Shown: in pieces, positions 31,577 to 39,082 of the stretch
How the letters are laid out: the number at the start of each line of letters is the position of its first letter
Numbering within the stretch: position 1 is the first letter of the stretch
Source of the DNA: an uncultured Christensenella sp.
Lineage (GTDB): Bacteria > Bacillota > Clostridia > Christensenellales > Borkfalkiaceae
Assembly: GCA_910579525.1 (NCBI GenBank)
Contig: CAJTUK010000009.1
Location: 1 to 46,044 of the forward strand
Direction of reading: 5' to 3'
DNA length: 46,044 nucleotides
Position numbers and translations under genes: made by a program
Notes under the pieces: model-generated
The model's database searches: none
Told to the model about the DNA's origin: nothing
The model's input: the letters and a program-made list of their open reading frames with translations, nothing else

Positions 31577-33789
31577 CTTCTTTCTAATCGTACTCCTCCA
31601 TTTTTCATTTCTTCTATCTTCGTTATTGCTTCCTGTATTGCACCTGCCCGCTCAATATCGCCTTTAGCGCGTTCATTGACTTGCTTTAACTGCTTGATTG
31701 CTTTGTCGTATTCAGCGGATTGGATCTGAACAAATATATCCCCTGTTTCCTGTTCAGTTGCAAAGCCTTGTAAACTGCGGGCAACTATCATTTGCAATTT
31801 TTCTTTCATACTTGCTTGGCTGCGCCGTTCAGCAATCTGCTCTCTTATAGTTCCGCCGTCATTTCCGATATTCCTACGCCGTGATGTATTCAAGATAGCG
31901 TTTCGTGCTTTCATATCGTAGAACGCTGCCGCTTCGTCGAAGTATCTACCCGTCAAAAGTTCCTGTTCGCTCATCTGCAAATTGTAGAAATGGCTTTGAT
32001 AACTCGGCGTGAACTTTGCTTTAATTGGCTGATACCCGAACACCGTTACAATGGCGTTGCCCATATTGCCTTTACTGTTGAGCTGTTGCAATTCCGACGG
32101 ATAGATAAGCGGGCGTTCTTTTACGTTTGTGTTTGAGTTCACATCATCTGCACGGACTGTATTAAACCCTACCGAACGCTGTACGATACTGTAATTGCCG
32201 CAACGCTTGGAAAACTCCTCAATTGTTTTGTAGTCCGTCGTGCCTATAAATATCTGCGTGTTACAGTTCGATTTGATAATGTCTGCCGATTTATCGTCAT
32301 AGACTTTTGCAAGCTGAGCATAGCTCTGAACGACAAGGTTAAGCCAGATATTACGACTTCGCCCGACGGTTATCATCTGCTCTAACTTGTGTATCTGCGG
32401 CAACTGTCCGAACTCGTCTAATATGAAATAGACGGGGCGCGGTAATGATAATGTCGGGTAATCGTTTGCCTTGCGCACAAGTTCTTTGTAAGCCTGCAAG
32501 ATAACCATTGCCGCCAACGTGTGCCGTGTTTCCTTTTCGTCGGGTATCTGCAAGAACAGCGCGATAGGCTTTTCCCCCATTTCCGCAAACTCGATTTCGT
32601 TTTGGCTCGTCAAAGCGCAAAGCGAAAGATCGGCGAACATAGAGAGTTTGTCAAACGTGCTTGAAAGGTAACTACCCCTCGTCTTTTCCGAACTGTCCAG
32701 CACCTGCTTTGAAAGCGATACTGCTTTTGAAAGCGGACTTCGTCCTCGGAAATAATTGAGCATTTCCGCACAATCATCGTCCGTGTTGGTTGCGACTTTC
32801 ATTAACGAATAGAAATTGTATTTTTCTTTCGTCATATTCAGTTTAGGGTTGGCGCAATCTTCAAGCATTGCAAGTGCGATTGCAAGCACAAAGTTCCTTG
32901 CACCGCTTTCCCACATAGGCTCGTTCTTGTTCGTTACAGGGCAAAGCACCGTCGTTATATCGTGCAAATCTTCATACACTATGTCGTTGAGCTGCTGTTT
33001 CTTTACTTGTATCGCAGCATCTTTATCTTTGGGATCGTAATACTCTTTGCCATCAAACTCATACGTTCCTCTGTCCTCGTGAATGATGACTTCTTTTTCC
33101 AAGTTCAACATTCGGGTGTAGTTCACATACGCGCTTTCCATTGGATTCCACCGAACCGAATTGTACGGGTTGCGCAAGTCCAAAATCTTAACGGTGTACC
33201 CCTCGTCTTTCAGTTTCTTTGCGTGCATTTGATACAGTTCGCCTTTGGGATCGGAAATTATCATCGACGGCTTTGTTTTGCTCGTCGCAAGTATCTGAAC
33301 AGTCGGATTCACGAATGTCGTAGTCTTACCGCTGCCCGTCGTTCCGATTGCCAATGCGTGTGTTGGGGGCGAAAACGTAATCCTTAACCTTTTCTTTTCC
33401 TCATGCGCGATAATCGGTATGCCCTTTACTTCTGTCTCGGCAAGCTCGTCATAGTAAACGGTCTGAAAGTTCTTCGCTATTTCCTTGTCCGATTCAAAAT
33501 GTGCCTGTTCAAGATTTGCCGCAATGTGTTTGTCGCGCTCTTTGCCTTTTATGATGTTCTTTGAATTGAAAAGCCAATAATGAGTGTAGTAGTAACTTGC
33601 CGCTATGAAAACCGCCACAAGCAAAATCACGCCCGTAAACATAAAAGTTTGACCGTCAAACAACCAACGCGCCGAATATTTCAGGTGGTATCCACCTTTT
33701 ATAAAACAGTTAAGGGAATAGCCGAAGAAATAACAGCAGAGTACCGTTACCCCCAAGATAATCACCCATTTAATAATTTTCTTTTTCAT
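31573..33789 (-). CDS. virD4: VirD4/TraG-type coupling protein
   Basis: 738 residues. Two N-terminal membrane helices (VIILGVTVLCCYFFGYSL; FMFTGVILLVAVFIAASYYY) are followed by Walker A ALAIGTTGSGKTTTF (about 140), DPKGELY, PMWESGARNF and Walker B PVYFILDEFGQLP with the downstream GRSRNIWLNLVVQS. It is a hexameric ATPase that brings the relaxase-DNA complex to the channel. The gene directly follows the relaxase and overlaps the surface protein gene by four bases. Confidence 0.95.
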   Translation of the reverse strand: MKKKIIKWVIILGVTVLCCYFFGYSLNCFIKGGYHLKYSARWLFDGQTFMFTGVILLVAVFIAASYYYTHYWLFNSKNIIKGKERDKHIAANLEQAHFESDKEIAKNFQTVYYDELAETEVKGIPIIAHEEKKRLRITFSPPTHALAIGTTGSGKTTTFVNPTVQILATSKTKPSMIISDPKGELYQMHAKKLKDEGYTVKILDLRNPYNSVRWNPMESAYVNYTRMLNLEKEVIIHEDRGTYEFDGKEYYDPKDKDAAIQVKKQQLNDIVYEDLHDITTVLCPVTNKNEPMWESGARNFVLAIALAMLEDCANPKLNMTKEKYNFYSLMKVATNTDDDCAEMLNYFRGRSPLSKAVSLSKQVLDSSEKTRGSYLSSTFDKLSMFADLSLCALTSQNEIEFAEMGEKPIALFLQIPDEKETRHTLAAMVILQAYKELVRKANDYPTLSLPRPVYFILDEFGQLPQIHKLEQMITVGRSRNIWLNLVVQSYAQLAKVYDDKSADIIKSNCNTQIFIGTTDYKTIEEFSKRCGNYSIVQRSVGFNTVRADDVNSNTNVKERPLIYPSELQQLNSKGNMGNAIVTVFGYQPIKAKFTPSYQSHFYNLQMSEQELLTGRYFDEAAAFYDMKARNAILNTSRRRNIGNDGGTIREQIAERRSQASMKEKLQMIVARSLQGFATEQETGDIFVQIQSAEYDKAIKQLKQVNERAKGDIERAGAIQEAITKIEEMKNGGVRLERR

Positions 33790-33792
33790 GTC

Positions 33793-35010
33793 TTACCCCG
33801 CTTCGATAACTCCTTCGTCTATTAATCTTTCGTAATTCGCTCTCGCCAATCGCCGCCTGTATTCCTCAAAACAATTTATCGCTGCATCGTCAACGTCTGC
33901 GCCAATCCGTAATGCCTTGTCCAACAGATAACTTCTGTGCCTTTTGTCTGCCCGCTTCTTAGCCAAGTCTGTCTTACATTTCTTTACCTCCCTGTCGCCC
34001 TTTTGCTTTATATGCAATGCGGCTTTTATTACCTTGTCGCCAAGCCGCCTATATATGTCCGTTATGTATTTTTCGCTTACAAAATGTTTACTTGAGTCAT
34101 CGATTTTCTGATCTTCGCAAATACGTTTACGGTTAGCATCAAATCTCGCCAAGTCAGAACAGAACGTGTCAAAGTCCATTTTTAAGTTTGGATTGTTCTT
34201 GATAATGAAATTAACTATGTCGTTCACTTGCGGACGAAGCGCATCCATATTCTTGCTTCCATAACTCACTCGTCCGTCTAACGGCAACGCTCGATATAAG
34301 GCAAGCAACCGATTTTTCAGCTCTCTTTCGTAATCATTCACGCCTTGCAAATGGAACAGCGTATCTTGTGCCGAATCGGTCAAGTTTCGGCGGCTACGCT
34401 TTAAATCAAAGCTCGCATCGGTTAAACGTTCCTCGATTTTTATGCGAAACGAGTTAAGAGCTTCCTGCCCTACCATGCCGAAACGGTATCGCTTCTCGTT
34501 GCTGTTCTCGCTCGTGAACATCGGCTCTTTCTCGAAGAAGCCCAAGTGTATGTGTTGGTTGTCGGTATTCTCATGTAAGCCTGCATACCACACTACGTTG
34601 TCCGTCGCAATGCCTATGCTTTTGAAAAATGTAGGTAATTCGGCGGTCAACAATTCCATAGCATCTTTGTAAGATGTCATATACTTGCCGCCGAAAACTT
34701 CTGTAAAACTGATAACTGCGTGCCATATATTGCTGTCGGTTGTGCGTAGCATAGACCGCAAATCTTTTATTGCTTGCTTCGTGAATAGTCCGTTTGCCCC
34801 AAATAGACCGCTACTCTTTTCCTTGTCGCCTGCGTATCCAAGAAAGTCCCCTTCGTCTATGCCGTGATTGACATATTTGAGAAAGTCGTTATTCTGTCGG
34901 CAAGAGTAGAACTTGCGTTCTGATATGTATTTCGGCTTCATTGGAAAGCGGCTCATAGCATCACTATTTGGGGCATAGCCGATACTCACAAGCACATTGG
35001 GAACGCCCAT
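33793..35010 (-). CDS. MobP-type relaxase (MobP3-like)
   Basis: 405 residues. The metal-binding motif ENTDNQHIHLGFF (about 168-180) supplies the HxH of relaxase motif III. The N-terminal region (AVISFTEVFGGKYM) and the C-terminal charged helices (KKCKTDLAKKRADKRHRSYLLDKALRIG) match the MobP3 family of Bacillota elements. It should nick oriT and pilot the single strand through VirD4. The nucleophilic Tyr cannot be assigned with confidence by eye; several candidates lie in the first 60 residues. Directly follows the ribbon-helix-helix gene. Confidence 0.85.
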   Translation of the reverse strand: MGVPNVLVSIGYAPNSDAMSRFPMKPKYISERKFYSCRQNNDFLKYVNHGIDEGDFLGYAGDKEKSSGLFGANGLFTKQAIKDLRSMLRTTDSNIWHAVISFTEVFGGKYMTSYKDAMELLTAELPTFFKSIGIATDNVVWYAGLHENTDNQHIHLGFFEKEPMFTSENSNEKRYRFGMVGQEALNSFRIKIEERLTDASFDLKRSRRNLTDSAQDTLFHLQGVNDYERELKNRLLALYRALPLDGRVSYGSKNMDALRPQVNDIVNFIIKNNPNLKMDFDTFCSDLARFDANRKRICEDQKIDDSSKHFVSEKYITDIYRRLGDKVIKAALHIKQKGDREVKKCKTDLAKKRADKRHRSYLLDKALRIGADVDDAAINCFEEYRRRLARANYERLIDEGVIEAG

Positions 35011-35016
35011 AGGTTA

Positions 35017-35547
35017 TCAGTTCTTTACTCCCGGTATATCTTCCGAATCTTTGACGCTATCTCCTTCTCCGTCCATTAATGCGCCAAGTAATCCGTTCAG
35101 AAACTCGATAAACCTTTTTGGCACGTCGTCCATGTACCCGATTTCTACCTGAGTCTTGGTTATAGGCTCGTCCGTTGCAATCGCCAAGAGAATGTTGTAT
35201 ATCGACGATGACATACGTTCCGACATTTTCAGATGCGCCAACAGCCCCTCAACGTGCTTCTTGTTGTATTCGTGCATATCAGCAATCATATCTTTGAGTT
35301 GTTTGAGCATCGCCGCCATTTCGTCCTTGTTATTGAACAAAGGCGGAATTGCACTTGCGCCTGCGGGCGAATCGGGCGGCGTAGGAAAGTCTTTCATCTT
35401 GTCTTTGATGCCGCGTTCCAAAAGTTCAACGATTAACTGATTTTTCGTCTGATAACGATTTGTGTTCATCTTGAAAATCGTGTTCAGGCTCTCAATGAGC
35501 TTTGTGTCATAGATGCGCACGGTCAACTTGGTTTCAAACTGTTTCAT
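35017..35547 (-). CDS. Ribbon-helix-helix relaxosome accessory protein (MobC-like)
   Basis: 176 residues from ATG 35547, four bases after GAGGTG; the longer frame begins with TTG inside the RBS. The N-terminal 45 residues (ETKLTVRIYDTKLIESLNTIFK...NQLIVELLERGIK) have the strand plus two-helix RHH pattern. The rest is helical and may oligomerise. Proteins of this type bind oriT next to the relaxase. It lies upstream of the relaxase in one operon. Confidence 0.7.
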   Translation of the reverse strand: MKQFETKLTVRIYDTKLIESLNTIFKMNTNRYQTKNQLIVELLERGIKDKMKDFPTPPDSPAGASAIPPLFNNKDEMAAMLKQLKDMIADMHEYNKKHVEGLLAHLKMSERMSSSIYNILLAIATDEPITKTQVEIGYMDDVPKRFIEFLNGLLGALMDGEGDSVKDSEDIPGVKN

Positions 35548-35555
35548 ATAACACC

Positions 35556-35954
35556 TCAAAAAATATTTTTTTTCAACGCTTCAAAAAAGTTACGGATAAT
35601 ACTTTGCACCTGTTCCTGCTCGTAACCGCAAACGAATATGAGATAGCGCATAGACTTATCTTCGCGGAACAGCACATAAAGGATTTTGCTATGCTCTATC
35701 GGACTCTTTTGGATCTGTCGATGAATGATGTCGCCGTAGCCTTTTTCTTCCATAACATCTTCAAGTGCGTAAATATAGTCCGAATCCATAACTACTACTT
35801 CGCTCTCGATTTTGCGCTTATACGCTTTACGCATTTTTGCTATGTGCTTCTGATAGTTCGCACGCCTTTGTGCAAGCAAGATCAAATCGCCGAGCTTTTC
35901 ATTCACAGGGACACACATTTCGACATCCCCGATTACTGCATTTACATATTCCAT
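35556..35954 (-). CDS. Hypothetical protein of the mobilisation operon
   Basis: 132 residues from ATG 35954, six bases after AGGAGG. Reads MEYVNAVIGDVEMCVPVNEKLGDLILLAQRRA, then a very basic KHIAKMRKAYKRKIESEVVVMDSDYIYALEDVMEEKG segment. The second half (ILYVLFREDKSMRYLIFVCGYEQEQVQSIIRNFFEALKK) looks like a compact alpha/beta fold. No family recognised. Its position ahead of the accessory and relaxase genes suggests a link with DNA processing. Confidence 0.6.
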   Translation of the reverse strand: MEYVNAVIGDVEMCVPVNEKLGDLILLAQRRANYQKHIAKMRKAYKRKIESEVVVMDSDYIYALEDVMEEKGYGDIIHRQIQKSPIEHSKILYVLFREDKSMRYLIFVCGYEQEQVQSIIRNFFEALKKNIF

Positions 35955-36050
35955 ACCGTCCTCCTTGTTCGGTAAATTGAATAATCCCTTCACTTATTAG
36001 AGAAAAATCGCCTGTTTGTTAGGGTGTTTTTTCAAAAAAACGTTTTAATT

Positions 36051-36470
36051 TTATTCGATGAGCTTTTTGAGCTTGGCAAAGATACCGTCAACACGCTCTT
36101 TAACCGTTACCCTTGCCACACCTTCTTCTTGCGCTATTTCGGCTTGTGACATATTAAGGACAAATAGTTTATGTATCGTTTTGCGCTGTAAATCCGTCAA
36201 ATACGGTAACGCAGCTTTCAACTTGAGCATTAACGCTTTCCGTTCTGCTTTCGCTTCTCTTTCAAGATATAGTTCTTCGGTGTCTGAGTTCTCGTCCGCA
36301 AAGTCGTGTCCTGCTTCCGTGATACTTTCAAGCGAAGTTGAATAATAACCCTCATATGCATCGCCACGCCATTCTTCCTGTAAGCTCTCACGGTATTGCT
36401 TTGCCACTTTGTCCGTTACCTCAACCAAAACCTTTTTGCCCTGCTTGTCTTTGAAATAAATCTTTGCCAT
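36051..36470 (-). CDS. Sigma-70 region-4-like regulator
   Basis: 139 residues, GGAGGG before ATG 36470. The C-terminal half, LPYLTDLQRKTIHKLFVLNMSQAEIAQEEGVARVTVKERVDGIFAKLKKLIE, is a sigma region 4-type helix-turn-helix. No region 2 is visible, so it is a sigma-like activator rather than a full sigma factor. Tn916- and Tn1549-type elements carry such small proteins at the start of their transfer operons. It follows the structured leader at 36574-36830. Confidence 0.75.
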   Translation of the reverse strand: MAKIYFKDKQGKKVLVEVTDKVAKQYRESLQEEWRGDAYEGYYSTSLESITEAGHDFADENSDTEELYLEREAKAERKALMLKLKAALPYLTDLQRKTIHKLFVLNMSQAEIAQEEGVARVTVKERVDGIFAKLKKLIE

Positions 36471-36573
36471 TCTAGAATACCCTCCGATTTTTTGATTTTG
36501 AAAATCGCAATCGGTAGGTATTAGCCGCTAAATTCTTCATTGATAGGAAAAATTCGGTGTAAATTGCAAACTA

Positions 36574-36615
36574 AAATAAAAAAGCCCGACTGCGTTTGAC
36601 TAAACGCAGTCGGGC
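36574..36615 (-). terminator. Strong intrinsic terminator ahead of the sigma-like gene
   Basis: A 14-bp perfect stem, GCCCGACTGCGTTT (36584-36597) with AAACGCAGTCGGGC (36602-36615), loop of four, is followed on the minus strand by TTTTTTATTTT (36574-36584 complement). It lies about 100 bases upstream of the sigma-like gene, inside the space between it and the zinc-ribbon gene. It must be bypassed, or a downstream promoter used, for the transfer operon to be expressed from upstream. Confidence 0.85.
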
Positions 36616-36830
36616 AAAACTCTGTTTTTGGGCGCAGAAAATAACGCCCCACAAGAATAAGCCCTTTATGGGTTTAGTCCTTGTGAGGCGTGGATAGCTT
36701 CTTTTTACAGATAACTTCTGCTGTTCACAACTTCACGCATACGACGCGCCGGCTTTACCGTCCTCCTATTTCAAGGCTACCTCTGTCCGTCCGCTATGCG
36801 TGGTTATTATTTACTTGTAAATCTTTTGTG
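36616..36830 (-). ncRNA. Candidate structured leader RNA upstream of the transfer operon
   Basis: About 215 bases without a gene but rich in pairing. CACGCATA/TATGCGTG arms enclose a GC-rich segment around 36735-36802. CGCCCCACAAG (36645-36655) pairs with CTTGTGAGGCG (36680-36690), with an inner AAGCCC/GGGTTT stem. GGGCG (36630-36634) can instead pair with CGCCC (36645-36649), giving two mutually exclusive states just before the strong terminator. An inner AGGAGG occurs near 36766 without a clear following ORF. It may be an attenuator or riboregulator; oriT is an alternative. No known RNA family recognised. Confidence 0.45.
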
Positions 36831-36833
36831 CTT

Positions 36834-37034
36834 TTAGTTTGCCGCCGTAACTCTTATCGGCTGTTCTCTTACAGGCTCTACACTTAATCGCATACGTCCG
36901 CTCTCATCAATGTCCGCAAGCACCGACGCGCCACAATGTGGGCAAGTAATGATTACGCCCGAACATTGTCCGCATCCGTCCAACAACTTCGTTTGACACG
37001 AAGGACAAGCCAATGGATTCTTTCTCTTTGCCAT
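36834..37034 (-). CDS. Small zinc-ribbon protein
   Basis: 66 residues from ATG 37034 with GGAGG seven bases upstream. MAKRKNPLACPSCQTKLLDGCGQCSG and ITCPHCGASVLADIDESG give two CxxC pairs plus an extra CGQC, a rubredoxin-like zinc knuckle. The C-terminus is basic. Probably a nucleic-acid-binding or adaptor protein. It sits upstream of the structured leader, downstream of the LexA-like repressor. Confidence 0.7.
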   Translation of the reverse strand: MAKRKNPLACPSCQTKLLDGCGQCSGVIITCPHCGASVLADIDESGRMRLSVEPVREQPIRVTAAN

Positions 37035-37185
37035 AAATAAACCTCCATTTCCCAAAGACAAACACTTTTGTATTTAACTAACTACTTTGTTACGGTCTGG
37101 GTTTCCGATAACGTAGTAAGCCAAATGCTTGTCCGATAAAATTTATATTCAGTTGCAACGGGGCTGTGTGCAACTCAATACCGAT
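37035..37185. other. Short intergenic region with inverted repeats
   Basis: Contains an imperfect palindrome, CTAC...GTTACGG / CCGATAAC-GTAG (about 37081-37119), and GTTGCA (37153-37158) / TGCAAC (37170-37175). Either could be a protein-binding site or part of oriT. No T run follows on the minus strand, so they are not convincing terminators. Confidence 0.4.
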
Positions 37186-37782
37186 TTAATAAGTTTTGAT
37201 ACAACCCACTAATACACCTTGTATTTCACAGTTGCTGACGATTATATCTTTCATAGTCTTATTTTCAGGGTGTAAGACGATTTTGCCGTTCCTATGATAC
37301 AAGCGTTTCAACGTATTGTTCCCGTTCGTCAAGGCAACGACTATATCTCCATCCTTTGCGTGGTCTTGCTTTCGTAAGACAATCAAATCTCCATCGTTGA
37401 TTCCTACTTCTACCATACTGTTACCGCTTGCGTGTAACATAAACAACTTTCCACTACCGAACAGCGAACGCGGCAATTCAAAGCTGTCCTCTATGTGTTC
37501 AACCTCGAAACTCGGCTCTCCGCAAGCTATCGCCCCGATAAGCGGCGCAATCGTTGTTTCGCCTTTATCGAATTTTGACGGAAGCTCTATATTGCCGAGC
37601 CGTGTCCGCTGTATTCTGCCCTCGCTCTCCAAAGCAAGCACATACCGCTGAACAAGGTTGAGCGAACTCATACCCATATAGTTCATAATGTTCCGATAGC
37701 TTGGCGATCTTCCGTTATCCGCTTGGTATTCCTTAATGTACTTCTCCATTTTACATAAAGTATTTGGATTGAGTGTTCTCAT
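37186..37782 (-). CDS. LexA-like self-cleaving repressor
   Basis: 198 residues from ATG 37782, nine bases after AGGGAG; the frame opens earlier at a TTG. N-terminal winged HTH (MEKYIKEYQADNGRSPSYRNIMNYMGMSSLNLVQRYVLALESEGRI) as in LexA. The C-terminal S24 protease domain has a cleavage-site-like IACGEP, catalytic Ser in ASGNSM and Lys in NTLKRL. The usual Ala-Gly scissile pair reads Cys-Gly. It probably represses the element and is inactivated by RecA after DNA damage, releasing transfer. A perfect palindrome overlapping its own 5' leader (37799-37819) indicates autoregulation. Confidence 0.85.
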   Translation of the reverse strand: MRTLNPNTLCKMEKYIKEYQADNGRSPSYRNIMNYMGMSSLNLVQRYVLALESEGRIQRTRLGNIELPSKFDKGETTIAPLIGAIACGEPSFEVEHIEDSFELPRSLFGSGKLFMLHASGNSMVEVGINDGDLIVLRKQDHAKDGDIVVALTNGNNTLKRLYHRNGKIVLHPENKTMKDIIVSNCEIQGVLVGCIKTY

Positions 37783-37798
37783 CTGTATCAACTCCCTT

Positions 37799-37819
37799 AA
37801 TTGAACGGTACGTTCAATT
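37799..37819. promoter_or_regulatory. Palindromic operator of the LexA-like repressor
   Basis: AATTGAACG (37799-37807), GTA, CGTTCAATT (37811-37819): a perfect nine-base inverted repeat. The GAAC/GTTC core resembles Gram-positive SOS boxes, although those have four central bases between GAAC and GTTC and this has five. It lies between the promoter (37834-37862) and the repressor start, in the transcribed leader. I saw no second copy elsewhere in the window. Confidence 0.7.
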
Positions 37820-37833
37820 TAGATTGTGAGCGC

Positions 37834-37862
37834 ATTATAGCACAAAAAAACAATCGCTTCAA
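37834..37862 (-). promoter_or_regulatory. Promoter of the LexA-like repressor gene
   Basis: TTGAAG (37857-37862) and TATAAT (37834-37839) are separated by 17 bases on the minus strand, with transcription starting just before the palindromic operator. A repressor on the operator would block escape of RNA polymerase. Confidence 0.7.
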
Positions 37863-37972
37863 TTTTTCACTTCCCATAAACGGGCAATGAATGACTTTTT
37901 TGAAAAAATATGTTCCCAAAAGCAAAAAAAGACCAACAAGACGGTTAAGCCTTATCAGTCATTCTATTAAAA

Positions 37973-38953
37973 CTAATATACCTCTTTGATTTTCTTTACA
38001 AACGTATTGAACTGTTCGCAAACGGTCTGTGGCGCAATTATTGTCATTTTGCCCTGCGTTCCTACCACCCACGCAAAAAATGTTTTGCTGACTTGTATAG
38101 GTACTTTCAGTCGGTATATATTTTCGTCCATCTTAACAATGTTCACTTCCTCGCCAAACTTGTCAAACACATCATCAAGCATAGCGGAATCAAACTGCAA
38201 TTCAACATTTTGCTCTTCTCCGCCGAACATAGAGAAAACACGCTGACGATAATTTTCAATGTCAAAGCCATCCAACTCTTTTCGATACACACGCTCGGTT
38301 GCTTCTTCTTGTGCTTCTGACATCCTATCTATACGGTAAGTTACCGTTCCGGCGCGCTTATCGTAATAGCAAACAAGATAATAATTGTCCTTGTTCCATA
38401 AGACTACAAGCGGATTGACAATATATCGTTTACCACCGTTCCGATACACCTTGTTTTTCTGATAGTCCAACGAATAATACTTAAACGATACTTTTTTATT
38501 ATCCGCTATGGCTTGTTTTAACGTATCAATGGTGTAAATGATGTGCCTATTGTTACGCTTGGGCATTGTACCGAATCGTGCGGCGGCAGTCAATTCCGTC
38601 GCTTGGAAGTCGCCCATTGTAGTCATAAGTTTGTTTGTGAGCGTTCGCTTTTGCGTTGCGCTCAACTTTGAAGCCTGTACGGCATCTGCAAGAAAAGCAA
38701 TCTCGGCACTATCGAAATGACGGTTGACAACGTAGTAGAAATGATATTTTTTCTTGTATGTAAGCACCTCATAGCCGTACTCGTTCAAAAGTGCAATATC
38801 TTGTAACAGAATTTTACGCGACACCGCTATCTTCTTTTCGGCAAGCAAAGCGATAATCTCGTCCGTGTTAAGGGCGTGATTTTCGTCGGTTAGCCGACAG
38901 AGCAAGTCATACAAGACAAGCAATTTAATTTTTTGTTCAGTAGCATGCGCCAT
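37973..38953 (-). CDS. WYL-domain transcriptional regulator
   Basis: 326 residues from ATG 38953, with AAGG seven bases before. N-terminal winged HTH (KIKLLVLYDLLCRL...LNTDEIIALLAEKKIAVSRKILLQDIALLNEYGYEVL), then a WYL domain (VSFKYYSLDYQKNKVYRNGGKRYIVNPLVVLWNKDNYYLVCYYDKRAGTVTYRIDRM) and a C-terminal WCX-like region. WYL regulators sense nucleic acids or nucleotides and often control mobile elements and defence systems. It has its own promoter (39020-39048) and lies at the border between the control region and the surface cargo. Confidence 0.85.
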   Translation of the reverse strand: MAHATEQKIKLLVLYDLLCRLTDENHALNTDEIIALLAEKKIAVSRKILLQDIALLNEYGYEVLTYKKKYHFYYVVNRHFDSAEIAFLADAVQASKLSATQKRTLTNKLMTTMGDFQATELTAAARFGTMPKRNNRHIIYTIDTLKQAIADNKKVSFKYYSLDYQKNKVYRNGGKRYIVNPLVVLWNKDNYYLVCYYDKRAGTVTYRIDRMSEAQEEATERVYRKELDGFDIENYRQRVFSMFGGEEQNVELQFDSAMLDDVFDKFGEEVNIVKMDENIYRLKVPIQVSKTFFAWVVGTQGKMTIIAPQTVCEQFNTFVKKIKEVY

Positions 38954-39019
38954 AAAATTACCTTCTAAAAATAATACATTCAAAACTTAAATTTACTTTT
39001 TAAATATTTTTAATAAATT

Positions 39020-39048
39020 ATTATAAAAATTATCTGAGGCTAATGCAA
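39020..39048 (-). promoter_or_regulatory. Promoter of the WYL regulator
   Basis: TTGCAT (39043-39048) and TATAAT (39020-39025) with a 17-base spacer on the minus strand. Its -35 lies inside the terminator stem of the upstream surface gene, so the two signals are interlocked. Confidence 0.65.
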
Positions 39049-39062
39049 AGCAAAAGCCCCAG
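39034..39062 (-). terminator. Terminator of the leucine-rich-repeat surface gene
   Basis: On the minus strand CTGGGGC and GCCTCAG form a seven-base stem (one G-T pair) around a 15-base loop, followed by ATAATTTTT, 21 bases past the stop codon. Modest strength. Confidence 0.55.
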
Positions 39063-39082
39063 ATAGATAGTTAAAATTTTAT

